This document shows, piece by piece, positions 8,441 to 15,798 of a stretch of DNA of 52,048 bases. The notes under the pieces were generated by a model. It saw only the letters and a list, made by a program, of their open reading frames with translations, was not told the DNA's origin and searched no databases. Within the stretch, counting starts at the first letter, position 1. Each line of letters starts with the position of its first letter. The stretch is taken from positions 1-52,048 of the forward strand of contig CAMYED010000001.1 in NCBI GenBank assembly GCA_947254595.1. The letters are read 5' to 3'. Both the position numbers and the translations under genes were made by a program. This DNA is from an uncultured Gardnerella sp. (lineage in GTDB: Bacteria > Actinomycetota > Actinomycetes > Actinomycetales > Bifidobacteriaceae).

Positions 8441-10327
8441 TTACGCAACTTGCACAGGTTCAGGCTTCAAACCATCATGAGTAAAGTACACGTCATACCA
8501 CGTTAGGAACGTGTAAACAGTCCAAATCTTACGACGATCGTCATTGCGCTTAGCGTAATTGTCATCAATCATGCAAAGCAAAGCATCACGATCAAAGAAC
8601 TTCGCCGCAACATCACTTTCGAAAGATTTACGCACAATCTTATAGAAACGCTCCTCACGCAACCAATCCTTAACCGGAACAGGGAAACCAAGCTTTTCGC
8701 GATCATACCAAGCCTTAGGCAAATGGCGAGCTGCAGCCTGGCGGAAAGCAAACTTAGTATTTTCGTCAGTAATTAAATACTTAGTAGGCACTTGTTCGGC
8801 AACATTCATAAGAACGCGATCCAGCAAAGGCACACGCAACTCCAAAGAATGAGCCATAGTCATTTTATCTGCTTTAAGCAAAATGTCCCCAGGCATCCAC
8901 TGATGCATATCGAGATACTGCTTCTTCTTAACTTCAGAAAGACCTTTACCAGCAATCTTATTATAAATAGCGTCTACAATACTTCTAACACTTGGGCCTT
9001 TACGATACTCAGGCTTAAGAAGCTTTACAGCCTCTTCTTCATCGAACACTTTTGACTGTCCAATAAAATGTTCCTCCGCTGGCGCCAAATTAGCATACAA
9101 ATGCCATGCTCCATGAAAATGCTTACCTTTTGCGAATCGACCAACAGCATAACGCAACTTTTTTGGCAACTTTGCAAGCATACGCGTTACAACTTTAATA
9201 AGTTTAGAACGCGTGTGAACACCATAATCAATATATCCTGCGAATAATTCATCCGCGCCTTCACCGCTTAAAACAACACGCAAATCTTGAGCAGCTAATT
9301 TAGCTAGGAAGAACAACGGAACGCAAGAGAAGTTAGAATCAGGCTCATCCAAATACCATTGAATTTGCGGGAAGTAACGGAAAGCGTCGGCAGCGTCAAT
9401 AATTTCAGACTTATTATTTAAGCCAATAATCTTCGCCAACTCACCAGCCTGCTTAGACTCGTTGTAACGGCCACCAGCAAAACCAATCGAATACGTGTGC
9501 TCTGGGCGAGCAACAGCTGCAACATAGCTAGAATCTACGCCTGAAGAAAGGAATGAACCAACCTCAACATCCGCAATTTGGTGAGCCTTAACAGAATCAC
9601 AAACTGTTTTATCGATTGAATCAACTAATTCATTTAATCGCTGTTTTGTTTCTCTAAAATCGGGATCATAATACTGCTCAATCTTCATCTCACCGTTTTT
9701 ATAAGTAAAGCAGTGACCTTCACGCAGCTTAAACACGCCCTTAAAGAAAGTTTCGTTAATTGCAGGATATTGGAAAGTCATAAACGGCTTAAGCGCATTT
9801 TCGTTAAGTTCCTTCTTAAAATCTGGGTGACGAAGAAGCGACTTAATTTCGGAACCGTACATAAACGTACCGTTCATTTGCGCATAATAAAAAGGCTTAA
9901 TACCAAAATGGTCTCGAGCGCCAAATAATTCTTGAGTTTTTTTATTCCAAATAACGAAGGCAAACATTCCGCGCAAACGCTTAAGCAAATCTTTGCCCCA
10001 TTCCTCATACCCATGCACCAACACTTCCGTGTCGCAATCAGTATGGAAAGTATGACCAGCTTTAATAAGTTCTTCTCGAAGTGGCTTGTAGTTATAAATT
10101 TCGCCATTAAAAGTAACTACTAAAGATCCATCTTCGTTATACATTGGCTGAGAACCGCCGTGAAGATCAATAATGCTTAGACGACGAAAACCAAGAGCTG
10201 CATGTTCGTCAATCATAGTGCCGTATTCATCCGGACCACGATGAGCAATTACATCCGTCATGTCTTTCACAATTTTGGTTTTGACGTTAATTGGGGTGTC
10301 GTTAATGAACCCAGCAATTCCGCACAT
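8441..10327 (-). CDS. asnB: Asparagine synthase, glutamine-hydrolysing (AsnB)
   Basis: Makes asparagine from aspartate, ATP and glutamine, 628 aa. Met-Cys-Gly-Ile at the N-terminus puts the catalytic Cys2 of a class II glutaminase in place, with RRLSIIDL and FNGEIYN typical of the domain. The C-terminal synthetase half begins near residue 220 and has the PP-loop LSSGVDSSYVAA, plus SGEGADELFAGY and LELRVPLLD. AGGAGA seven bases upstream supports the start. It stands alone between infC and the divergent thiN. Confidence 0.95.
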   Translation of the reverse strand: MCGIAGFINDTPINVKTKIVKDMTDVIAHRGPDEYGTMIDEHAALGFRRLSIIDLHGGSQPMYNEDGSLVVTFNGEIYNYKPLREELIKAGHTFHTDCDTEVLVHGYEEWGKDLLKRLRGMFAFVIWNKKTQELFGARDHFGIKPFYYAQMNGTFMYGSEIKSLLRHPDFKKELNENALKPFMTFQYPAINETFFKGVFKLREGHCFTYKNGEMKIEQYYDPDFRETKQRLNELVDSIDKTVCDSVKAHQIADVEVGSFLSSGVDSSYVAAVARPEHTYSIGFAGGRYNESKQAGELAKIIGLNNKSEIIDAADAFRYFPQIQWYLDEPDSNFSCVPLFFLAKLAAQDLRVVLSGEGADELFAGYIDYGVHTRSKLIKVVTRMLAKLPKKLRYAVGRFAKGKHFHGAWHLYANLAPAEEHFIGQSKVFDEEEAVKLLKPEYRKGPSVRSIVDAIYNKIAGKGLSEVKKKQYLDMHQWMPGDILLKADKMTMAHSLELRVPLLDRVLMNVAEQVPTKYLITDENTKFAFRQAAARHLPKAWYDREKLGFPVPVKDWLREERFYKIVRKSFESDVAAKFFDRDALLCMIDDNYAKRNDDRRKIWTVYTFLTWYDVYFTHDGLKPEPVQVA

Positions 10328-10572
10328 TTATTTCTCCTCGTAAGGTGCACAACACAGCATTACGCTATTTTCAATAAATTATTTTCCCGCTACGAATGCA
10401 GAAAATCCACAGTATTTCGGAAAATCTAATTTGCCTTGCAATATTACATCAAGCACTTTATGTTATCTAAAACAACAATCAAAAAACATAACAAAACACT
10501 AGTCAACATGCGCTTTATAAACTCTTGTTTGAAGCTATTAAAACGGTACCAATAAGGCGTTATTATGAGGGT

Positions 10573-11370
10573 ATGGAACCTTTGCAACGCTGCGTAATAC
10601 TAGCAGCAGGAGATTATTACGACCATACACGTGAGCATGTGCCAGATCGCGCACTTACCATCGCTGCAGACGGCGGATGGGATCACGCCTGCGAATTGGG
10701 ATTGCACGTAGACGCACTTATAGGCGACTTAGATTCAGTTCGATTAAAATTGCCTACTGATGCCGTTATAACACGTTTGCCAGCAGAAAAAGACGATCCA
10801 GACCTACTTTCCGCACTAAAAGTCGGCTGGTCTAAAGGCGCTCGCGAGTTTCATATTTTCGGCGGATTAGGCGGCCGAGTCGATCACACTATTTCTAATA
10901 TTCAACTTATGGTTCGATTGGCACTCCGCGGCGGAATTGGCTTCTTGTATGGCGATGGGCAAATTGTTACAGCTATTCACGATGGAGCTCTTGATTTTCC
11001 AGCGTCAACAGGAAGTAATTCGAGAATTGTGTCTGTATTTTCACATACGCCAGTTTCAAATGATGTAAATGAGACTGGATTAAAATATCAGCTCCAACAC
11101 GCCACTATGCATGGAGATGCTGTTCAAGGTTTAAGCAATGAACTGTTAGACAATACTCCGGCACATGTTGACGTTCATGAGGGAACACTTATTGTTACTT
11201 TTCCTATTAACGCACCTCTGCCACAAGTAAGTTGGTTTAAGCGTCCAGTTGGAGATTTGGGTAAAGTTGACGCTTCAATATCCGAAGCACTAGCCGTTCC
11301 ATTAGAAAGTGAAGCTACACCAACAGACTCAACTACCGCAGCTGCTGAATCTATGACATATAACGAATAA
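10573..11370 (+). CDS. thiN: Thiamine pyrophosphokinase (ThiN family)
   Basis: Predicted to phosphorylate thiamine directly to thiamine pyrophosphate using ATP, the last step of salvage. Key family strings are AADGGWDHA, ALIGDLDSV and KDDPDLLSALK in the N-terminal catalytic domain, then GGLGGRVDHTISN. I chose the ATG at 10573 (265 aa); an in-frame TTG at 10525 lies upstream, and neither start has an ideal ribosome site. The last 40 residues are Ala/Thr/Ser-rich and probably disordered. A terminator follows. With the YkoE-like and thiamine-binding genes elsewhere in the window, it points to scavenging of thiamine. Confidence 0.85.
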   Translation: MEPLQRCVILAAGDYYDHTREHVPDRALTIAADGGWDHACELGLHVDALIGDLDSVRLKLPTDAVITRLPAEKDDPDLLSALKVGWSKGAREFHIFGGLGGRVDHTISNIQLMVRLALRGGIGFLYGDGQIVTAIHDGALDFPASTGSNSRIVSVFSHTPVSNDVNETGLKYQLQHATMHGDAVQGLSNELLDNTPAHVDVHEGTLIVTFPINAPLPQVSWFKRPVGDLGKVDASISEALAVPLESEATPTDSTTAAAESMTYNE

Positions 11371-11388
11371 GTATGTAAATAATTTTCC

Positions 11389-11436
11389 AATAAGGCTGAC
11401 GAGTGTTTTACAAACCTGCTCGCCAGCCTTATTTTG
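11389..11436 (+). terminator. Terminator after thiN
   Basis: AATAAGGCTG pairs perfectly with CAGCCTTATT, with extra CGAG/GCTCG pairing inside, and TTTTG follows. It begins 18 bases after the thiN stop. Confidence 0.85.
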
Positions 11437-11727
11437 TGCACAAAACAAAATAAATGTTCAATTGAACAGCGCAAATACTGAAAAAATACAACTATAAATT
11501 ACCAAAAAATGCACAAAAAGACTCACAAAACATAGCATATTAACGCTCAGACTCTGCACACTGTGCTGTTACAACAAAAGTGAGCTATGTTACAACTCTT
11601 CGTACATACCGCACATTAAAATGAGCACCGTTAATTCAATAACGATGACCATAATGCGTGAATTTTTATCGCGTAAATAGCGTGACTTAAGAACGTTACG
11701 CACGAGGTCCACTCAAGGGAGAACCAC
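11437..11727 (+). promoter_or_regulatory. Upstream region of gap
   Basis: This 291-base A+T-rich stretch lies between the thiN terminator and gap and has no credible gene. AAGGGAGAA, a strong ribosome-binding site, ends six bases before the gap ATG. A promoter must lie here for the highly expressed gap gene, but I could not single out a convincing -35/-10 pair. Confidence 0.5.
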
Positions 11728-12783
11728 ATGACAGTCAAGATTGGTATTAATGGTTTCGGTCGAATCGGTCGTCTTGCATTCCGTCGCATCTTCGAGCTTC
11801 AGGCTCGCGGTGGTCAGGCCGGTGACATCGAAGTCGCAGCCATCAACGATCTGACCACTCCTTCTATGCTCGCCTACTTGCTTAAGTACGACAGCACTCA
11901 CGGCACATTCCGTCACGACGACGGCACCCCAGTTGAGGTGACCTCCACCGAAGACGCAATTGTCGTAGACGGTAAGACTTACAAGGTATACGCAGAGAAG
12001 GATGCAAACAACATTCCATGGGTTAAGAACGATGGCGTTGAATTCGTTCTTGAATGCACCGGTTTCTACACTTCTGCTGAAAAGTCCCAGGCTCACTTGA
12101 ACGCTGGCGCTAAGAAGGTTCTTATCTCCGCTCCAGCTAAGGACGAAACCACCCCAACCGTAGTGTTCGGCGTAAATCATGAAATCTTGAAGCCAACCGA
12201 CAACATCGTGTCCGCAGGCTCTTGCACCACCAACTCCATGGCTGCCATGGTTAAGTTGCTGCAGGATAACTGGGGCATTAAGTCCGGCTTCATGACCACA
12301 ATCCACGCTTACACCGGAACTCAGATGATTCTTGACGGCCCACGCGGCTCCAAGCCACGCAACAACCGTTCTGCAGCTTGCAACACCATTGAGCACTCCA
12401 CCGGCGCTGCTAAGGCAATCGGCAAGGTTGTTCCAGAAGTTAACGGCAAGCTTCAGGGTCACGCACAGCGTATTCAGGTTCCAGATGGCTCCGTTACCGA
12501 GTTGACCACTGTTCTCGAGAAGCCAGCAACCGCTGAAGAAATTAACGAAGCCTTCAAGAAGGCTTTCGAAAACTGCGAGTACTTCGGCTACAATGCCGAC
12601 AGCATCGTGTCTTCTGACATCATCGGCGACACCCACGGTGGCGTTTTCGATCCAACTCAGACCGATGTGAACACTGTTGACGGCGTAACTTTGGCTCGTA
12701 CCGTTACCTTCTACGACAACGAGTACGGCTTCACCTCCAACATGATTCGTACCCTTCTTTACTTCGCTGAAATCTCCGAGTGA
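11728..12783 (+). CDS. gap: Glyceraldehyde-3-phosphate dehydrogenase
   Basis: A glycolytic NAD-dependent enzyme converting glyceraldehyde 3-phosphate to 1,3-bisphosphoglycerate, 351 aa. NGFGRIGR (8-15) binds NAD, SAGSCTTNS carries the catalytic Cys166, and the terminal part has YDNEYGF. Codons end mostly in C or G and the gene is visibly richer in G+C than its neighbours, a mark of very high expression. It is monocistronic: a strong ribosome site precedes it and a terminator begins 66 bases after the stop. In bifidobacteria this enzyme serves the lower part of the fructose-6-phosphate shunt. Confidence 0.98.
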   Translation: MTVKIGINGFGRIGRLAFRRIFELQARGGQAGDIEVAAINDLTTPSMLAYLLKYDSTHGTFRHDDGTPVEVTSTEDAIVVDGKTYKVYAEKDANNIPWVKNDGVEFVLECTGFYTSAEKSQAHLNAGAKKVLISAPAKDETTPTVVFGVNHEILKPTDNIVSAGSCTTNSMAAMVKLLQDNWGIKSGFMTTIHAYTGTQMILDGPRGSKPRNNRSAACNTIEHSTGAAKAIGKVVPEVNGKLQGHAQRIQVPDGSVTELTTVLEKPATAEEINEAFKKAFENCEYFGYNADSIVSSDIIGDTHGGVFDPTQTDVNTVDGVTLARTVTFYDNEYGFTSNMIRTLLYFAEISE

Positions 12784-12849
12784 GATTAGCTTAAATCTTA
12801 ACTTAAGTTAAATAAGCTAATGTAAACTAAGCTAATAGCGAATTTTAAT

Positions 12850-12895
12850 CCCCTTGTGCTGCTTTCTAAGCTACACAAGGGGTTTATTATATTAT
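12850..12895 (+). terminator. Terminator after gap
   Basis: CCCCTTGTG (12850-12858) pairs with CACAAGGGG (12874-12882), and TTTATTATATTATTTATTTTC follows. Confidence 0.88.
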
Positions 12896-12935
12896 TTATT
12901 TTCAAACTTAATTGCGCAATCATTAAGTCGGATTG

Positions 12936-13195
12936 ATTTCGGCATTTTCGTTACGTGCGCGTAAAGCCAATGCCGGCTCTAAGCCCGCACGCGTTAGTTT
13001 CGTTACGTGCACGTACAGCAAATAACGATTTTTAGCGCAACTATGTTAGTTTCTTTACGCGCACGTACAGAGAATGCCGTTTCTACAGCCGCGCGCGTTA
13101 GTTTCGTTACGTGACTGTAAGGCAACTGCCGTTTCTACGTAATATTCCGGCATTTATTGTACGTCAGCGTAAAGCAAATAACGTTTGTAAGGTGC
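12936..13195. repeat. 52-bp-pitch palindrome array 1 (five units)
   Basis: Units are centred on TTACG-NNNN-CGTAA-type dyads whose first T falls at 12951, 13003, 13055, 13107 and 13159, all exactly 52 bp apart. The last unit is degenerate (GTACG) but stays in register. Flanks alternate between GGCATT/AATGCC and CGTTAG/TAACG types. A further dyad (TGCCG...CCGGCA) is centred at 13139.5, exactly midway between two units. The array fills the gap between gap and the YbaK-type gene. Confidence 0.9.
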
Positions 13196-13328
13196 TCTAA
13201 AAGCAAAAGCAGGTCGTTGCGCAAAACTCGCGTCACAATAGTTTTAATATACATTAAGTCAACAGTTGGTATAGCATATCATGTAACACAAAATTGATAT
13301 TGGAATACGCAACATAAGGGGAAACGCA

Positions 13329-13829
13329 ATGAGTAAGAAACACGCAGCAACCGGAAAAGCAACACCAGCCATTGCACAACTCGAAGAAGCCGGAATTAAC
13401 TTTAGAATAGCTGAATATGATCATGATGCTGACCACATGGATGACGGCTACGGCATAGAAGCAGCCGAAAAACTTGGCGTAAGTGCAGCTCAAGTATGCA
13501 AAACACTTATGGTCGACACTGGCGAAAAGCGCGTTGTTGGAATTGTTCCAGTAAATGGACGATTAAATATGAAAGCAATTGCAGGAGCCGTACACGCAAA
13601 GAAAGCTAGCATGACGAGCCCAGAAGTTGCACAACGTGAAAGCGGCTACGTAGTTGGCGGAATTTCACCATTCGGACAAAAAAATCATCATGAAACTGTG
13701 CTCGACAGCAGCGTAATGCAATTTGACGAGATTCTTGTTTCTGGAGGAAAGCGCGGATTGGATGTTGTGCTTAATCCTCAAGACATCGTAACATTGTTAA
13801 ACGCAACTGTTGCAGATATTGCAGCGTAA
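13329..13829 (+). CDS. ybaK: YbaK/EbsC-family aminoacyl-tRNA deacylase
   Basis: A 166-residue protein of the YbaK/ProX deacylase fold, which hydrolyses mischarged tRNA (typically Cys-tRNA(Pro)). Visible family strings are AAEKLGVSAAQVCKTLMV, the lysine-bearing VNGRLNMKAIA, and GGISPFGQKN. The C-terminal half carries SGGKRGLDVVLNPQDI. A ribosome site (AAGGGGAAACGCA) precedes the ATG. The gene is alone, following the palindrome array. Exact tRNA specificity cannot be read from sequence. Confidence 0.88.
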   Translation: MSKKHAATGKATPAIAQLEEAGINFRIAEYDHDADHMDDGYGIEAAEKLGVSAAQVCKTLMVDTGEKRVVGIVPVNGRLNMKAIAGAVHAKKASMTSPEVAQRESGYVVGGISPFGQKNHHETVLDSSVMQFDEILVSGGKRGLDVVLNPQDIVTLLNATVADIAA

Positions 13830-13975
13830 ACAATATTAACGAATTTATTTACCGCAATATTGCCAGTATTATTAAAAACACACAATTAGTGCACAAGCTA
13901 AGAGAAAACAAAAGTAACGTCTTGGCAACGTGCGATAATCCCTTAGGTTGTTCATTAATCGTTAAGGAGTGCATT

Positions 13976-14050
13976 ATGGGTATGCGTGGCCGCAAGCGCA
14001 AGGCGCGTCGTAAAAAGGCAGCAAATCATGGCAAAAGGCCAAATGCTTAA
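13976..14050 (+). CDS. 50S ribosomal protein bL37 (24 residues)
   Basis: A tiny basic protein, MGMRGRKRKARRKKAANHGK followed by RPNA, with 13 Arg/Lys residues. The C-terminal ANHGKRPN block and the RGRK start match the actinobacteria-specific bL37 found in mycobacterial ribosomes. AAGGAG lies eight bases before the ATG and a strong terminator begins 26 bases after the stop, so it is a self-contained transcription unit. It is short enough to be missed by ordinary gene callers. The initiating codon could also be the ATG two codons in. Confidence 0.88.
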   Translation: MGMRGRKRKARRKKAANHGKRPNA

Positions 14051-14075
14051 GCTATAGATTCGCTTACATACTGTT

Positions 14076-14099
14076 AAGCCCGCTTTATGCGGGCTTTTT
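14076..14099 (+). terminator. Terminator after bL37 gene
   Basis: AAGCCCGC and GCGGGCTT form a perfect 8-bp stem with a TTTAT loop, and TTT follows. It separates bL37 from the convergent sigma factor gene. Confidence 0.92.
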
Positions 14100-14151
14100 G
14101 CTTTAGTATATACATTTGCAGAATAAATATTTACGCATAAAACAATCTGCA

Positions 14152-14841
14152 CTAATTAGAATAGTCTTCAAGCTCATGCTTTAATTGCGTACGAGCACGG
14201 TTCAGCCTGCTCATAACGGTACCTATTTTTATTCCTTCTTCTTGAGCAATTTGCTTATAAGATTTTCCGTTGACAGCAGCTTCGATAAAAACTTTTCTAC
14301 GCTCCGGAGGCAAAGTTCCTAACGCAGACATGATTTCTTGCGGAGCGAATCCTTCTAAATACTCTTGTTCGGCGGAAAGTAACCCGCTTGGAGAATGACT
14401 AGAAGCTTCGTAAATATCCCAGTCGTTGTAATCGCCAGTTGCGTCGTTTGCGCGTTTCGGGCGCCGCTTTGCTTTAGCGTATTGATTAAAATATAAGTTT
14501 CGTTCAATTCTGCTAATCCATGCCGCAAAATTAGTGCCAGGCTCAAAAGTTGAAAAAGATTTTAGCGCACGTTCAAGAGTGTCTTGAACTAAATCTTGCG
14601 CATCTTGCGCATTGTTAGTCAATCGCATTGCCTGCGTGTACAACGCGTCTACGCAGGAGGCAGCTAACTGTTCGAATTGTTCGTGACGGTTTTTTACAAG
14701 CTTATAATTCTTAAATTTTTTTGAAGATGAGCGCAACAAATTAACATGTTCATTCTGAATACTTTGCGTTTGAGCGCTTTGTTTATTTGTATTCTTATTC
14801 TGCTCACTCATACCATCAATAATACTTTTTACTTTGCACAT
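14152..14841 (-). CDS. ECF sigma factor, SigH/SigR-like
   Basis: An extracytoplasmic-function RNA polymerase sigma factor, up to 229 aa. Region 2 reads AMRLTNNAQDAQDLVQDTLE with FAAWISRIERNLYFN. Region 4 has LPPERRKVFIEA and the helix-turn-helix KSYKQIAQEEGIKIGTVMSR. The overall pattern is closest to the SigH/SigR group that answers thiol-oxidative or heat stress. The first 40 residues are Gln/Asn-rich, and the start is uncertain: ATG 14841 has a TATTAA-like -10 just upstream and could be leaderless, while ATG 14811 is the alternative. No zinc anti-sigma gene (RsrA-type) is adjacent. The gene ahead is divergent, 53 bases away. Confidence 0.88.
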   Translation of the reverse strand: MCKVKSIIDGMSEQNKNTNKQSAQTQSIQNEHVNLLRSSSKKFKNYKLVKNRHEQFEQLAASCVDALYTQAMRLTNNAQDAQDLVQDTLERALKSFSTFEPGTNFAAWISRIERNLYFNQYAKAKRRPKRANDATGDYNDWDIYEASSHSPSGLLSAEQEYLEGFAPQEIMSALGTLPPERRKVFIEAAVNGKSYKQIAQEEGIKIGTVMSRLNRARTQLKHELEDYSN

Positions 14842-14881
14842 CGCAGCATTTAATACCGCGCGCCATAGCGAGCCGTTGCGC

Positions 14882-14894
14882 TAAGATTGTCAAT
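14882..14894 (+). promoter_or_regulatory. Possible -10 of a leaderless exonuclease mRNA
   Basis: TAAGAT ends eight bases before the ATG of the next gene and there is no ribosome-binding site, so transcription could begin at or next to the start codon. Leaderless mRNAs are frequent in actinobacteria. Confidence 0.35.
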
Positions 14895-15674
14895 ATGCCA
14901 ACTCACATTCAAGAATTGTTAGATGCTTTAGTTGCAGCACATTACCAAGATGAAAGCACTCCCCTTTCTAAATCATGGCTTCTTGGCTTTGATACAGAAA
15001 CTACGGGAGCTAATTTATTCAAGGATGCTATTGTTTCTGCAACTTTAGTACTACGAAACCCTGCGCTTGGTCATACGGGTGACACTGTTTCAACTTGGCT
15101 TATTAATCCGCATCAGCCGATGAACCCTAAAGCAAGCGAAGTAAATGGCTTTACCGACGAATATTTGCAGGAAAATGGCGGAGAACCGGTAGAAGAACTT
15201 GAATTACTTGCGAAAGCAATAAGCGAAGCTCAGGCAAAGAATATTCCATTGTTGGCTTATAACGCACCATTTGACTTAACAATGCTACGAAACGATTTGC
15301 GCCGTTGGAATCTTAGCCCATTAAATAGTCGCCCAACGTGCAATATAAGCACGCTTAGCAAGGATGATGTGCTTACTGTTGATCCGCTTGTTATAGATCG
15401 CGCTGTTTCGCATAGAACTGGTAAACGAACCTTAACTCTTACTTCGCAATTTTACGGAGTTGAACCGATTGGTGATTTTCATGATGCTACGGCGGATACT
15501 GTTGCTGCTCTTGATTTAGTTGCGCCAATTTGTGAAATGCACGAAACTTTAGGAGCAATGCCTTTAGGTAGCGTTATGCAATGGCAGCGCGAAGCTTATA
15601 GTAGCTGGAAAAATAGTTTTAATCAGTGGATTCAGTCTAAAGGTCGCGAACCTATTACAGGGTCGTGGCTGTAG
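14895..15674 (+). CDS. DEDDh 3'-5' exonuclease (DnaQ/epsilon-like)
   Basis: A 259-residue exonuclease of the DnaQ superfamily. The metal-binding set is visible: Asp and Glu in GFDTETTG (about 28-34), Asp in YNAPFDLTML, and His with Asp in FHDATADTVAALDL. It resembles actinobacterial epsilon-like nucleases and lacks BRCT or helicase modules. It could proofread for the replicase or act in DNA or RNA turnover. It diverges from the sigma factor gene, so the two may share regulatory DNA. Confidence 0.87.
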   Translation: MPTHIQELLDALVAAHYQDESTPLSKSWLLGFDTETTGANLFKDAIVSATLVLRNPALGHTGDTVSTWLINPHQPMNPKASEVNGFTDEYLQENGGEPVEELELLAKAISEAQAKNIPLLAYNAPFDLTMLRNDLRRWNLSPLNSRPTCNISTLSKDDVLTVDPLVIDRAVSHRTGKRTLTLTSQFYGVEPIGDFHDATADTVAALDLVAPICEMHETLGAMPLGSVMQWQREAYSSWKNSFNQWIQSKGREPITGSWL

Positions 15675-15798
15675 CTAATGCGGTTGCTTAAGATTGCTAC
15701 CTAAGATTGCTACTTAAGCCTATAAATTATAGAAAAACTATTAATTTTCATAGTATATTATTACATACAATTTGTTTAATCGTGAAAAGAAGTAGAAA

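Noticed and set aside
11713..12636. A 307-codon minus-strand frame opposite gap
   Set aside because: It is a mirror of the strongly biased codons of gap; no independent evidence.
12936..13195. CRISPR array
   Set aside because: The regular spacing invites this, but the spacers are partly conserved between units, the units drift, the dyad alternates with a second dyad, and no cas gene is present.
13955..14152. A 65-codon minus-strand frame as the missing anti-sigma factor
   Set aside because: It is antisense to bL37 and its terminator, and lacks the HxxxCxxC zinc motif.
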